Assembly (NCBI RefSeq): GCF_019061305.1
Contig: NZ_JAHQZT010000001.1
Location: 124,001-188,000 of the forward strand
Reading direction: 5' to 3'
Length of the DNA: 64,000 nt
Origin: Marinobacterium weihaiense
GTDB lineage: Bacteria > Pseudomonadota > Gammaproteobacteria > Pseudomonadales > Balneatricaceae
Positions 9,355-19,080 of the stretch are shown here, piece by piece. Below the pieces are notes generated by a model. The model made no database searches. It worked only from the letters and a program-made list of their open reading frames with translations, and had not been told where the DNA came from. Position 1 is the first letter of the stretch; every line of letters starts with the position of its first letter. A program made the position numbers and the translations under genes.

Positions 9355-10137
9355 ATGCAACACGAATATCAGGATATCCTGGTGTCAGATGTTTCCAGCG
9401 GTGTACTGACCATCACCCTGAACCGCCCGGAAGCCTACAACGCTCTGCGCACTCAGCTGCTGAGCGAAATCGCCAGCGTGCTTCAGCAGGTCACACATGA
9501 TGACGCCGTGCGGGCCGTGGTCGTGACCGGTAGTGAGAAGGTATTTGCCGCGGGTGCCGACATCAAGGAAATGGCCGCGCTGGACACCGTCGGCGTTCTC
9601 AACGACCCCCGCGTTCTGCACTGGCGCACCATCGCCCAGTTCCCCAAACCGCTGATTGCCGCGGTTAACGGTTTCGCGCTCGGCGGCGGCTGCGAGCTGG
9701 TCATGCATGCCGATATCGTGATTGCCGGCGACAACGCCCAGTTCGGGCAGCCCGAGATCAACCTCGGCATCATTCCGGGTGCCGGCGGCACCCAGCGCCT
9801 GCTGCGTACCGTGGGCAAGTCCATGGCGATGCAACTGGTACTGTCCGGCGAGTTTATCTCGGCACAGCAGGCGCGCGACTTCGGCCTGATCAGCGAGGTC
9901 ACGATTCCCGAACGCACGCTTGAACGCGCCACGGCCTTGGCACGCAAGATTGCCACCAAACCGCCCATCGCCGTTCGCCAGGCCAAGGAAGTACTGCTCA
10001 AGGCCTACGACACGACGCTGGAAAGCGGCCTCACTCTTGAGCGCAAGGCCTTCACCCTGCTGGCAGCCACCGAAGACCGTAATGAAGGCATTGCCGCCTT
10101 CATGGAAAAACGCAAACCGAACTTCACAGGAAAATGA
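9355..10137 (+). CDS. paaF: 2,3-dehydroadipyl-CoA hydratase PaaF
   Basis: 260-residue crotonase that hydrates 2,3-dehydroadipyl-CoA to 3-hydroxyadipyl-CoA. Oxyanion-hole motif AAGADIKEM near residue 63, GGGCELV and GQPEINLG carry the two catalytic glutamates, followed by PGAGGTQRLL. First gene of the plus-strand paa operon; paaG starts 3 bases after its stop. Assignment to PaaF is by family plus fixed position before paaG and paaH. Confidence 0.93.
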   Translation: MQHEYQDILVSDVSSGVLTITLNRPEAYNALRTQLLSEIASVLQQVTHDDAVRAVVVTGSEKVFAAGADIKEMAALDTVGVLNDPRVLHWRTIAQFPKPLIAAVNGFALGGGCELVMHADIVIAGDNAQFGQPEINLGIIPGAGGTQRLLRTVGKSMAMQLVLSGEFISAQQARDFGLISEVTIPERTLERATALARKIATKPPIAVRQAKEVLLKAYDTTLESGLTLERKAFTLLAATEDRNEGIAAFMEKRKPNFTGK

Positions 10138-10140
10138 CCC

Positions 10141-10932
10141 ATGGCTTACGAAACGATTGAATTCGCGATTACCGACGGGGTTGCGGTACTGACCCTGAAC
10201 CGTCCGGACCGGATGAACAGTTTCAACACCCAGATGCATGCTGAAGTTCGGGACGCGCTGAAACAGGTCAAGAAAAGCGACGAGGCCCGCTGCCTGCTGA
10301 TCACCGGCAACGGCCGCGGCTTCTGTGCCGGTCAGGACCTGAGCGACCGCAATGTCGCACCGGGCGCAGAGATGCCGAACCTGGGCGAGTCCATCGAACA
10401 GAACTACAACCCGCTGATCCGCAGCCTGCAGGCACTGGAAATGCCAGTCATCTGTGCCGTCAACGGCGTGGCGGCTGGCGCCGGTGCCAACATCGCCTTC
10501 GCCTGTGACATCGTATTGGCCGCTCGCTCCGCTTCCTTTATTCAGGCCTTCTGCAAGATTGGTTTGGTACCGGATTCCGGCGGTACCTGGACCCTGCCGC
10601 GTCTGGTCGGCCATGCCCGCGCAACCGCACTGACCATGCTGGGTGACAAGATCAGTGCCGAGCAGGCGATGGCCTGGGGCATGATCTGGAAGTGCGTTGA
10701 CGATGAGGCGCTGCAAGCAGAAGCACAGAGCATGGCCCGTCATCTGGCCACCCAGCCCACCAAGGGCCTGGCCTTCATCAAGCGTGCCCTGCAAGCCAGC
10801 TGGAACAACAGTTTTGACGAGCAGCTGGACCTGGAACGTGACCTGCAAACGTTGGCCGGTCGCACGGAAGACTATCGCGAAGGCGTCTCCGCCTTCATGG
10901 ATAAACGTCAGCCCACTTTCAAAGGCAAATGA
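10141..10932 (+). CDS. paaG: 1,2-epoxyphenylacetyl-CoA isomerase PaaG
   Basis: 263-residue crotonase-family isomerase that converts ring-1,2-epoxyphenylacetyl-CoA to the oxepin-CoA and also shifts a double bond later in the pathway. FCAGQDLSDRN is characteristic of PaaG. Instead of the second hydratase glutamate it has VPDSGG, where the Asp is the isomerase acid/base. It overlaps paaH by 4 bases (ATGA). Confidence 0.94.
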   Translation: MAYETIEFAITDGVAVLTLNRPDRMNSFNTQMHAEVRDALKQVKKSDEARCLLITGNGRGFCAGQDLSDRNVAPGAEMPNLGESIEQNYNPLIRSLQALEMPVICAVNGVAAGAGANIAFACDIVLAARSASFIQAFCKIGLVPDSGGTWTLPRLVGHARATALTMLGDKISAEQAMAWGMIWKCVDDEALQAEAQSMARHLATQPTKGLAFIKRALQASWNNSFDEQLDLERDLQTLAGRTEDYREGVSAFMDKRQPTFKGK

Positions 10933-12446
10933 TCATGAGCATGTTTACGACTGATTCCGTAATCGGTGTTATCGGTGCCGGCACCATGGGCGCCGGCATT
11001 GCCCAGGTTGCCGCCAAGGCCGGCCATCCGGTACTGCTGTTTGATGCTGCTGAAGGGGCCGCTGCGCGCGGACGCGAAGGCGTGGCCAAGGGCCTGGAGA
11101 AACTGGTCAGCCGCGGCAAGATGACAGCCGATGAAGTTGAAGCGCTGGTTGGCCGCATTCAGGTCATTACGTCACTTGAAGAGATGGCACCGGCGGCGCT
11201 GGTCATCGAGGCGATCGTCGAGCGTCTGGACGTCAAGCAGAGTGTTTTCGGTCAGCTGGAAGAGATCTGCTCCGAACAGACCGTACTGGCCACCAACACC
11301 TCCTCCATTTCCGTAACTGCCATCGGCAGCACGCTGAAGCGCCCGCAGAACCTGGTCGGCATGCACTTCTTCAATCCGGCGCCGATCATGAAACTGGTCG
11401 AAGTCATCAGTGGCCTGGATACACGCCCGGAAATTGCCCGCGACATCTATGACCTGTCTGCCAGCTGGGGCAAGAAGCCTGTCCACGCCAAGTCGACACC
11501 GGGCTTCATCGTCAACCGGGTGGCACGTCCCTTCTACGCGGAAGGCCTGCGCATCTACCAGGAAGGCGGTGCCGACAATGCGACTATCGATGCCGTAATC
11601 CGCGAAGCCGGTGGTTTCCGCATGGGGCCGTTCGAACTGACGGACCTGATCGGTCATGACGTCAACTATGCCGTCACCTGTTCCGTATTTGACGCCTATT
11701 ACAACGACCCGCGCTTCCTGCCATCTCTGGTGCAGCAGGAACTGGTCAATGCCGGCCACTTCGGCCGCAAGTCCGGCAAGGGCTTCTATGATTACAGCGA
11801 GGGTGCCGAAAAGCCCCTGCCCCATACAGTCGATGCCGCTGCCAAACCGAACACGGTGACCATCGAGGGCGACCTGGGGGTTGCCGAACCACTGGTGGAG
11901 CTGTTCCAGAACGCAGGTATCGAAGTCACGCGCACGGATGGCGACGGCCGTATTCAGGTCGGTGATGCCACTCTGATGCTGACCAACGGCCAGTTCACCA
12001 CGGTACGTGCGGCGGAAGTCAGCAACCGCAACCTGATTCACTTCGACCTGGCACTGGATTACGCACAATCCGGTCGCATTGCGCTCGCTCCGGCGGACAA
12101 GGCCGACACCAAGGCCATTGCACAGGCGGTGGGCCTGTTCCAGGCTGCAGGCAAGGCGGTCAGCATCATTGACGACATTCCGGGCATGATTGTCATGCGT
12201 ACGGTTGCCATGCTGGCAAATGAAGGCTTTGATGCCGTCAACCAACGGGTCTGCAATGAGGAAGCCGTCGATATCGCCATGCAGGGCGGCGTCAACTATC
12301 CTCGCGGCCCCATCAGCTGGGCAACGGCGGTTGGCCTGTCCCGCATTCTGAATGTACTGCGCAATCTGGGCGCGAGTTACGGCGAAGACCGCTACCGTCC
12401 GTCTCCGCTGCTGCTGCGCAAGGTTGCCGGAGGTCGTCAGGCGTGA
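10929..12446 (+). CDS. paaH: 3-hydroxyadipyl-CoA dehydrogenase PaaH
   Basis: 505-residue NAD-dependent 3-hydroxyacyl-CoA dehydrogenase. Rossmann motif GVIGAGTMGAGIAQ near residues 13-26; HFFNPAP and the following KLVEVI carry the conserved catalytic His region. A second 3HCDH C-terminal domain extends to the end, as in PaaH. The start at 10929 overlaps the paaG stop; an in-frame ATG at 10941 is a possible alternative. Oxidises 3-hydroxyadipyl-CoA to 3-oxoadipyl-CoA. Confidence 0.94.
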   Translation: MIMSMFTTDSVIGVIGAGTMGAGIAQVAAKAGHPVLLFDAAEGAAARGREGVAKGLEKLVSRGKMTADEVEALVGRIQVITSLEEMAPAALVIEAIVERLDVKQSVFGQLEEICSEQTVLATNTSSISVTAIGSTLKRPQNLVGMHFFNPAPIMKLVEVISGLDTRPEIARDIYDLSASWGKKPVHAKSTPGFIVNRVARPFYAEGLRIYQEGGADNATIDAVIREAGGFRMGPFELTDLIGHDVNYAVTCSVFDAYYNDPRFLPSLVQQELVNAGHFGRKSGKGFYDYSEGAEKPLPHTVDAAAKPNTVTIEGDLGVAEPLVELFQNAGIEVTRTDGDGRIQVGDATLMLTNGQFTTVRAAEVSNRNLIHFDLALDYAQSGRIALAPADKADTKAIAQAVGLFQAAGKAVSIIDDIPGMIVMRTVAMLANEGFDAVNQRVCNEEAVDIAMQGGVNYPRGPISWATAVGLSRILNVLRNLGASYGEDRYRPSPLLLRKVAGGRQA

Positions 12447-12898
12447 ACGTCACTGATATGACTCCTGAACAACTGGCCGTGGCCTCCAGCAATGCCATGC
12501 ATGCCAACGATCACGCGGCCAAGGGGCTGAACATTCAGATCGATGAAATTCGCCCGGGCTATGCCCGCCTGAGCATGAAAGTCCGCAAGGATATGCTCAA
12601 CGGCCATGACATCTGCCACGGCGGCTTCATTTTTACGCTGTCTGATACAGCGTTTGCACACGCTTGCAACAGCTACAACAAGGTGACCGTTGCCAGCGGC
12701 TGCAGTATCGAATTTGTTGCCCCCGGCTTCCTGGACGACACCCTGACTGCAGTGGCGCAGGAACGCCAGCGCAAGGGCCGTACCGGGGTATACGACATCA
12801 CCGTTTATAACCAGAACAATGAAGAGCTGGCCTTTTTCCGCGGCAAGTCCTACCAGATCAAAGGGACACTGCTGCCGGAAGACGAGACCAACGCCTGA
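12443..12898 (+). CDS. paaI: Phenylacetate pathway thioesterase PaaI
   Basis: 151-residue hot-dog fold thioesterase with the [14 protein letters not shown] motif (Gly-Gly and Asp of the active site). PaaI releases CoA from ring-hydroxylated or dead-end phenylacetyl-CoA intermediates. The GTG at 12443 overlaps the paaH stop by 4 bases; an ATG at 12458 is the alternative. It is followed after 11 bases by paaJ. Confidence 0.92.
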   Translation: MNVTDMTPEQLAVASSNAMHANDHAAKGLNIQIDEIRPGYARLSMKVRKDMLNGHDICHGGFIFTLSDTAFAHACNSYNKVTVASGCSIEFVAPGFLDDTLTAVAQERQRKGRTGVYDITVYNQNNEELAFFRGKSYQIKGTLLPEDETNA

Positions 12899-12909
12899 GG
12901 AGAAACCCG

Positions 12910-14118
12910 ATGAAAGACGCCTTTATCTGTGATGCGATCCGTACCCCGATCGGTCGCTATGCCGGTACTCTGGCCAGCGTGCGAGCCGATGACCTGGGTG
13001 CGATCCCGATGAAAGCGCTGATGGAGCGCAACCCGGAAGTCGACTGGAGCCAGGTGGACGATGTCATCTACGGCTGCGCCAACCAGGCCGGTGAAGACAA
13101 CCGTAACGTAGCCCACATGTCCACGCTGCTGGCCGGCCTGCCGGTTGCCGTGCCCGGCACCACAGTCAACCGCCTGTGCGGTTCCGGCATGGATGCCGTC
13201 GGTCTGGCGGCCCGTTCCATCAAGTCCGGCGATACCGAACTGATGATTGCCGGCGGCGTCGAGTCCATGTCCCGCGCGCCGTTCGTGATGGGCAAGGCTG
13301 AATCCGCCTTCACCCGCAACCCCAACGGTCTGTTCGATACCACCATCGGCTGGCGTTTCATCAACCCGCTGATGAAGGCCCAGTACGGCGTGGAAACCAT
13401 GCCCGAAACCGCCGAGAACGTGGCCGCCGACTTCAACATCAGCCGTGAAGATCAGGATGCCTTTGCCCTGCGCAGCCAGCAGCGTACCGCTGCCGCCCAG
13501 CAGAACGGCAAACTGGCAGAAGAGATCGTGCCGGTGACCATTCCGCAGCGCAAGGCCGACCCCATCGTCTTTGACACGGATGAACACCCGCGTGCCAGCA
13601 CCACGCTCGAAGCCCTTGCCAAGCTGAAGGCTCCCTTCCGCGAGGGCGGCTCGGTGACTGCGGGGAACGCCTCAGGTGTCAACGATGGCGCCTGTGCCCT
13701 GCTGATCGCATCTGCCGAGGCGGCCAAGGCCAACGGCCTGACCCCGAAGGCCCGTATCGTCGCCATGGCCACGGCCGGTGTCGAACCCCGCATCATGGGC
13801 TTTGGTCCGGCTCCGGCTGCCCGTAAGGTACTGGCGAAAGCCGGGCTGAGCATTGATGATATGGATGTCATCGAGCTGAACGAAGCCTTTGCCGCTCAGG
13901 CACTGGCCGTCACCCGTGACCTGGGACTGGCCGATGATGCCGCACACGTCAACCCCAATGGCGGTGCCATCTCCCTGGGCCACCCGCTGGGCATGAGCGG
14001 TGCTCGCCTGATCACCACGGCCATGTACGAGCTGCACCGCACCGGCGGCCGCTACGCACTGTGCATGATGTGCATCGGTGTCGGCCAGGGCATTGCCACC
14101 ATCATTGAGCGCGTCTGA
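12910..14118 (+). CDS. paaJ: 3-oxoadipyl-CoA/3-oxo-5,6-dehydrosuberyl-CoA thiolase PaaJ
   Basis: 402-residue thiolase. Nucleophile Cys90 in [11 protein letters not shown], the second-site [14 protein letters not shown], and [10 protein letters not shown] near the C-terminus with the other active-site Cys. It cleaves 3-oxoadipyl-CoA to acetyl-CoA and succinyl-CoA, and acts earlier on the dehydrosuberyl-CoA intermediate. A PcaF role (protocatechuate pathway) cannot be excluded on sequence alone, but position within paa supports PaaJ. A GAGGAG-type SD lies just upstream. Confidence 0.94.
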   Translation: MKDAFICDAIRTPIGRYAGTLASVRADDLGAIPMKALMERNPEVDWSQVDDVIYGCANQAGEDNRNVAHMSTLLAGLPVAVPGTTVNRLCGSGMDAVGLAARSIKSGDTELMIAGGVESMSRAPFVMGKAESAFTRNPNGLFDTTIGWRFINPLMKAQYGVETMPETAENVAADFNISREDQDAFALRSQQRTAAAQQNGKLAEEIVPVTIPQRKADPIVFDTDEHPRASTTLEALAKLKAPFREGGSVTAGNASGVNDGACALLIASAEAAKANGLTPKARIVAMATAGVEPRIMGFGPAPAARKVLAKAGLSIDDMDVIELNEAFAAQALAVTRDLGLADDAAHVNPNGGAISLGHPLGMSGARLITTAMYELHRTGGRYALCMMCIGVGQGIATIIERV

Positions 14119-14174
14119 TCCCCAATCGGGCGCCAATAACCATAATTACGACAAACAACGGGATAATAATAAGC

Positions 14175-15482
14175 ATGAACACTCAACAGCCTTTAATGCG
14201 CGGATCCCTTGAAGAAATCGAAACTGCCAGCATCGACGAGCTGCGTGCGCTTCAGTTGCGCCGCCTGCGCTGGAGTCTGGCCCACACTTACAACAACGTC
14301 CCCCACTTCAAGCAGAAGTGTGACGAGAAAGGCGTTCACCCCTTTGAGCTGAAAACGCTTGAAGACCTGAAGCATTTCCCGTTCACCACCAAGCAGGACC
14401 TGCGCGACACCTACCCGTACGGCATGTTCGCGGTACCGATGGATGAAGTAGTCCGTATCCATGCGTCTTCCGGCACCACCGGCAAGCCGACCGTTGTAGG
14501 CTACTCACAGAACGACATCGATACCTGGGCCGATGTGGTGGCGCGTTCCATCCGTGCCGCCGGTGGTCATCGCGGCGACAAGGTACATGTGGCATATGGC
14601 TATGGCCTGTTCACCGGCGGCCTGGGTGCGCACTACGGTGCCGAGCGCCTGGGCTGCACCGTCATCCCCATGTCCGGCGGTCAGACCGAGAAGCAGGTGC
14701 AGCTGATTCAGGACTTTGCGCCTGACATCATCATGGTCACGCCGTCCTACTTCCTGAACATTCTGGACGAGATGGAGCGCCAGGGTATCGACCCGCGTGA
14801 ACTGCCGCTGCGTACCGGCATCTTCGGTGCGGAGCCTTGGACTGACGAGATGCGCAAGAACATCGAGCAGCGTGCCGGCATCAACGCCGTCGACATTTAC
14901 GGTTTGTCTGAAGTCATGGGACCGGGTGTTGCCATGGAGTGCATCGAAACCAAGGACGGCCCCACCATCTGGGAAGATCACTTCTATCCGGAAATCATCG
15001 ACCCCAATACCGGTGAAGTTCTGCCGGACGGTGAATACGGTGAGTTGGTATTCACCTCACTGACCAAGGAAGCACTGCCGATCATTCGTTACCGTACCCG
15101 CGATCTGACTCGACTGCTGCCGGGCACTGCCCGCCCGATGCGCCGCATCGACAAGATTACCGGCCGTTCAGATGACATGCTGATCATTCGTGGCGTGAAC
15201 GTGTTTCCGACCCAGATCGAGGAACAGATTCTGAAGGTACCGGCACTGGCGCCGCACTACGAGATCGTCATCAGCAAGAACGGCAACCTGGATATGGTTG
15301 ACGTCAAGGTCGAGCTGACGCCGGAAGCCAGCGGAGCCGACGAGAGTGCCGTAATCAAGGAGCTGCAGCACCATATCAAGTCTTACATCGGCATCAGCAC
15401 TCGCATTCATATCGTGCCGGTCGGCAGCATTCCGCGTTCGGAAGGCAAGGCCAAGCGCGTGTTCGACGAACGCAAGGGCTGA
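14175..15482 (+). CDS. paaK: Phenylacetate-CoA ligase PaaK
   Basis: 435-residue AMP-forming ligase that activates phenylacetate to phenylacetyl-CoA, the entry step of the pathway. The nucleotide motif HASSGTTGKPTV is at residues 96-107; the C-terminal SDDMLIIRGVNVFP hinge is also standard for PaaK. Last gene of the operon, after a 56-base gap, and followed directly by a strong terminator. Confidence 0.95.
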   Translation: MNTQQPLMRGSLEEIETASIDELRALQLRRLRWSLAHTYNNVPHFKQKCDEKGVHPFELKTLEDLKHFPFTTKQDLRDTYPYGMFAVPMDEVVRIHASSGTTGKPTVVGYSQNDIDTWADVVARSIRAAGGHRGDKVHVAYGYGLFTGGLGAHYGAERLGCTVIPMSGGQTEKQVQLIQDFAPDIIMVTPSYFLNILDEMERQGIDPRELPLRTGIFGAEPWTDEMRKNIEQRAGINAVDIYGLSEVMGPGVAMECIETKDGPTIWEDHFYPEIIDPNTGEVLPDGEYGELVFTSLTKEALPIIRYRTRDLTRLLPGTARPMRRIDKITGRSDDMLIIRGVNVFPTQIEEQILKVPALAPHYEIVISKNGNLDMVDVKVELTPEASGADESAVIKELQHHIKSYIGISTRIHIVPVGSIPRSEGKAKRVFDERKG

Positions 15483-15495
15483 ATCTTTCGGGCAC

Positions 15496-15526
15496 AAAAA
15501 AGGCCGGTCATATGACCGGCCTTTTT
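15496..15526 (+). terminator. Rho-independent terminator after paaK
   Basis: Perfect inverted repeat AGGCCGGTCA-TATGACCGGCCT flanked by an A-run on the left and a T-run on the right, so it can end transcription in both directions (paaK on plus, rnk on minus). Confidence 0.9.
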
Positions 15527-15544
15527 CGTTGCGATGTGCACGGC

Positions 15545-15931
15545 TCAGGCGTGCTCCACCTCGATGATCTTCACATGGCTGTGCTTGCCGTCCGGCAGGC
15601 GCCAATCGATGGTCTGCCCCACTTCCAGGCCCAGCAGAGCCGAGCCAATGGGGGCCACGATGGAGATGGCATCTTCCTTACCCGCCATCTGGTGCGGGTA
15701 ATACAGCGTTCGATGAAAACGCTGGCCGCTCTCCTCCACTTCAAAGGTGACCGTCGAATTCATGCGAACCACATCGTCGGACAGCTCATTCTCAGCCACG
15801 ACATCGGCACGCTCAAGCTCTGCACGCAGGCCATCCAGTGCCTCGTTGTCGCGATATTCCTTGCGCTCCAGCATGGATTCGAGTTGATCGATATCTTTCT
15901 CAGATACCTTGATACCGGGCATATCAGCCAT
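15545..15931 (-). CDS. rnk: Regulator of nucleoside diphosphate kinase Rnk
   Basis: 128-residue Rnk, a GreA/GreB-like protein with an N-terminal coiled-coil (about residues 9-48) and a C-terminal FKBP-like domain (PIGSALLGLEVGQ, then the WRLPDG segment). It binds RNA polymerase near the secondary channel and affects nucleotide metabolism; the first residues MADMPGIKVS are typical. Transcribed alone, convergent with paaK. Confidence 0.9.
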   Translation of the reverse strand: MADMPGIKVSEKDIDQLESMLERKEYRDNEALDGLRAELERADVVAENELSDDVVRMNSTVTFEVEESGQRFHRTLYYPHQMAGKEDAISIVAPIGSALLGLEVGQTIDWRLPDGKHSHVKIIEVEHA

Positions 15932-16310
15932 TTTCTACTCCATTGATAGTACATAGCGCCCTCCTACCGGGAAGGCAGCAAACAATACTTAAGTTTTGGG
16001 AATTCCCGTAAGCCCGCACCGATCCGGCACGGGAAAGTGCGGATTCAGAGGCGGGCAAACGGGCCTGCAACACTGCAGGCCAGAAAGATGTGTAATCCGT
16101 ACGGGTTTAACATGGTGTCTTTAAAACTCAAGAAGGCGCCCACATGGGCGCCTTCTGCGTGTTAATTCAATACGACTATTGTTAGCCTTTTGATACCCAA
16201 AAGGCAAGCACCTGTCGATCTATTTCACGTATTATTGACGTATCAAGCCTGTACTCATGGAAGGTGCTGTAATGGGTACGACCACCGCAAGATCAACAAG
16301 GGCCCCCGCC
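15932..16310. other. Intergenic region rnk / Rrf2 regulator
   Basis: About 380 bases without a recognised gene. It holds the presumed rnk promoter (near 15950-16000), a strong hairpin at 16131-16156 and the upstream region of the divergent Rrf2 gene. I see no further open reading frame of substance. Confidence 0.5.
16131..16156. terminator. Strong hairpin, terminator-like
   Basis: Perfect 11-base arms AGAAGGCGCCC and GGGCGCCTTCT around the loop ACAT. No clear T-run follows on either strand, so it is a hairpin that may insulate the two divergent genes rather than a textbook terminator. Confidence 0.5.
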
Positions 16311-16742
16311 ATGCAATTGAGCCGTTTCACCGATTATTCCCTTCGCGTTCTGTTTTATGTGGCGACCAACCGAGAGCGCCTTGCAACACTTGGCGAAATA
16401 GCGGGGTTCTACGGAATTTCCCTGGAGCATCTGCGCAAGGTTGTACATGCGCTGGGCAAAAGCGGTCACCTGGAAACCTTTCGCGGCAAAAAAGGTGGCA
16501 TTCGCCTTGCGATTGCGCCCTCGAGCATCAACTTGGGTGCGCTGATAAAGCAGACGGAAGGCGAATACCCGCTGATCGACTGCAGTATCGGCCCTTGCTG
16601 CCTGGTTACGTCCTGCTCACTGCAAACGGTGTTGGCCGAAGCGCAGCGAGCCTTTTTCAGCTGCCTGTCAGGCTATACACTCGACGACCTTTTGGATAAC
16701 CCTGTCATGCAACAGCAGCTAATTGCGACTGATGAACCCTAA
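16311..16742 (+). CDS. Rrf2-family [Fe-S] regulator, NsrR-like
   Basis: 143 residues from the ATG at 16311. N-terminal winged helix MQLSRFTDYSLRVL aligns with E. coli NsrR, and the three cluster cysteines fall at 91, 96 and 102, exactly the NsrR spacing (with one extra Cys at 97). NsrR senses nitric oxide through its Fe-S cluster and represses NO detoxification genes; a similar role is inferred. An in-frame ATG at 16272 is preceded by GGAAGG at good distance, so a 13-residue N-terminal extension may be translated. No hmp, norV or other NO gene is adjacent. It overlaps the convergent MFS gene by 4 bases. Confidence 0.85.
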   Translation: MQLSRFTDYSLRVLFYVATNRERLATLGEIAGFYGISLEHLRKVVHALGKSGHLETFRGKKGGIRLAIAPSSINLGALIKQTEGEYPLIDCSIGPCCLVTSCSLQTVLAEAQRAFFSCLSGYTLDDLLDNPVMQQQLIATDEP

Positions 16743-18052
16743 TCACTCACTTCAGGTAACCCCCTTGCCAGCCACACGCCGGCCAGCCCCATAAACGACA
16801 TCAGCAGCACGATATCAATCAGCTCTACCACCGAGGTCAGCGCTCCCAAGCTACCGGCCAGCAGCAGCACAACACCGATCAGGGTGTTGCTGAGGGCAAC
16901 GTAGTCCGTGCGCCGGTTGCCTTCCGCCAAGTCGGTTACGTAGGTCTTACGCCCGATACGTACCCCCTGATGGGCAATGCTCAACACGAAATAAGCCAGC
17001 GGCAACAGCCAGACCAGCTCCAACCAGGCCGGGTTGAGCCAGTCCAGCAACCACAGACCGACTCCCAGCAAGGCAGCCAACAGCCCCGAGCACGCCATCA
17101 CCTGCCGACTCGACAGATCCGCAAAATGCCCCCATACAGGCCCGGATATCAAACTGGCGGCACCGCTCGACAGCAAAAAAAGTCCCAGCAAACCGCTGCT
17201 ACCATCACTCTGCTGTTGAGCCAGCACAACATAATAAGGCGCGGTCAGGGCCGAACAGAGAAACAGTGCTCGCGCTATCACGAAGCGCCGAAAGGCAGCG
17301 TCGGTACGCAGGATACCCAAGCGCTTAAGCGCTTCAGACAGGGCATTCACACCACCTTCAGTCGCTCCGGGATATTCCTTCACACCGGCATACAGCAGGG
17401 CTGCCAGCAGCCATATCAGCCCTGCCGCGACCAGCAATATCGCGTACTCTGGGGGTGTCTGCAGCCACCCCTGACCGGTCACCAGTATGACACCACCTGC
17501 CAGCGTCACCAGCCCGGCCAGGCTCGCCGACCAGCCGTTCAGTTTGCCGCGCCGCTGCTTGGGAATGGTCTTACCGGTCACATCCTTGGCTGCTACCGAA
17601 CAAAGCCCACGTGCAAGGCTGAAAACAACGAGCAAGCCGACAAGCACCCAGCCTGCCGTCAAACCACTCAATTGCCAGGCGGCAAGCCCCATGAGCATGA
17701 TCGTCACCCCCTGAATGACACTGCCCAACACCCAGCTCCATTTGCGCACGTTCTGACGACGCACATGACTGGCGATCACTAACTGTGGAATCAGAGAGCC
17801 CGACTCGCGAATCGGGACCAGCAGGCCCAACAAATAAAGCGGTGCACCCAGGGCTTCCAGAACCCAGGGCAGCACAATCTTGGGGTTGGCAATGGCATCT
17901 CCAAGTTTGGTCAAAAACTGCGAGCACAACTGGCGCAGGAAATTGCCGGGCACTGCCTGGCAGGCATCATCATCAATCGCCTTGCAGGCACGCGCATCTT
18001 CCTCGTTCATCAATTTGGCATAAAGGTTTTCCGTCAATGAACTGCGCGACAT
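16739..18052 (-). CDS. Major facilitator superfamily transporter
   Basis: 437-residue integral membrane protein with a hydrophilic N-terminal ~45 residues and about 12 hydrophobic segments. Motifs such as VPIRESGSLIPQL and the loop KTIPKQRRGKLNG look like the MFS intracellular loop pattern. It resembles a conserved MFS group of unknown substrate in marine gammaproteobacteria. Convergent with and overlapping the NsrR-like gene by 4 bases. Confidence 0.8.
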   Translation of the reverse strand: MSRSSLTENLYAKLMNEEDARACKAIDDDACQAVPGNFLRQLCSQFLTKLGDAIANPKIVLPWVLEALGAPLYLLGLLVPIRESGSLIPQLVIASHVRRQNVRKWSWVLGSVIQGVTIMLMGLAAWQLSGLTAGWVLVGLLVVFSLARGLCSVAAKDVTGKTIPKQRRGKLNGWSASLAGLVTLAGGVILVTGQGWLQTPPEYAILLVAAGLIWLLAALLYAGVKEYPGATEGGVNALSEALKRLGILRTDAAFRRFVIARALFLCSALTAPYYVVLAQQQSDGSSGLLGLFLLSSGAASLISGPVWGHFADLSSRQVMACSGLLAALLGVGLWLLDWLNPAWLELVWLLPLAYFVLSIAHQGVRIGRKTYVTDLAEGNRRTDYVALSNTLIGVVLLLAGSLGALTSVVELIDIVLLMSFMGLAGVWLARGLPEVSD

Positions 18053-18168
18053 CTGCCCCTCCCTTGTCGAAATATTGCGTCCAAGCCTAACAGGTGACTC
18101 GCTACAGGCAAAAGTACCGCTACCATTGCCCGCCTGTTAGACTTGCATGTTTTTTTGTGAGCAGACTC

Positions 18169-19080
18169 ATGTTCAAGGAACGACACCCATCACTCACGGC
18201 AGCTTTCTGGATGACTGGCGCCCTGTTTTCTTTCATGGCCATGGCCATTTCGGGACGTGAGCTCTCCGCTGACTTTACCACTTATCAAATCCTGTTCTTC
18301 CGCAGCCTGGTCGGTGTGCTGCTGATAGCGGCTCTGATCAGCACAAGCCGCCCGGGGTGGCTGCAGGTACATACCCAGCGTAGGGGCGCTCATTTGCTGC
18401 GTAATATTGCTCACTTTGGGGGGCAGTACGGCTGGTTTTACGGTTTGGCCTTCATTCCGCTGGCCGAGGTGATCGCAATCGAGTTCACCACCCCGGTCTG
18501 GACAGCCTTGCTGGCCTGCCTACTGCTGGGAGAACGCCTGACAGCGCCGAGACTGGCTGCGCTGGTGCTAGGAGTGGCCGGTTTGCTGCTGATTCTACGG
18601 CCGGGCAGCGGCACGCTGCAGCCGGCTGCACTGGCCGTCATGGCTGGCGCCATTGGCTATGCACTGTCATACATTCAGACCAAGTCGCTGTCGGCCACCG
18701 AAACGCCACTGTGTATTCTGTTTTACATGACGCTGATCCAGTTGCCTTTCGGCATGGTGCCTTCGCTGCTGCACTGGCAGACCCCGCCACTGCATGCCCT
18801 GCCCTGGATTGTGCTTGTCTCGATCACTGCCATGAGTGCGCATTACTGCATGGCACGCGCATTCAGGCTGGCCGATGCCACCGTCGTGGTACCCATGGAC
18901 TTCATGCGCCTGCCCTTGATCGCCCTGGTCGGATACCTGTTTTATGATGAGTTGATTGACTGGCCCGTGGCCTTGGGGGCGTTGATGATGCTGGCGGGCA
19001 ATCTGATTAATATTCGTGCCGAGCAGCGCAAGTCAGGCCTGCGCCAAGAGGTCTTCAAAGCACCTCGGTCACCAGAATAA
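18169..19080 (+). CDS. DMT-superfamily transporter, EamA type
   Basis: 303-residue membrane protein with two EamA repeats (about 10 membrane segments). Start chosen at 18169 (MFKERHPSLTAAFW); the frame is open from 18094 but the upstream stretch is not membrane-protein-like. Substrate unknown; EamA members export metabolites or amino acids. Its last 26 bases overlap the convergent hypothetical gene. Confidence 0.84.
   Translation: MFKERHPSLTAAFWMTGALFSFMAMAISGRELSADFTTYQILFFRSLVGVLLIAALISTSRPGWLQVHTQRRGAHLLRNIAHFGGQYGWFYGLAFIPLAEVIAIEFTTPVWTALLACLLLGERLTAPRLAALVLGVAGLLLILRPGSGTLQPAALAVMAGAIGYALSYIQTKSLSATETPLCILFYMTLIQLPFGMVPSLLHWQTPPLHALPWIVLVSITAMSAHYCMARAFRLADATVVVPMDFMRLPLIALVGYLFYDELIDWPVALGALMMLAGNLINIRAEQRKSGLRQEVFKAPRSPE

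Noticed and set aside
16080-16130. AAGATG-like half-site upstream of the NsrR-like gene
   Set aside because: Only one imperfect half of an NsrR-type box; too weak to list as a site.
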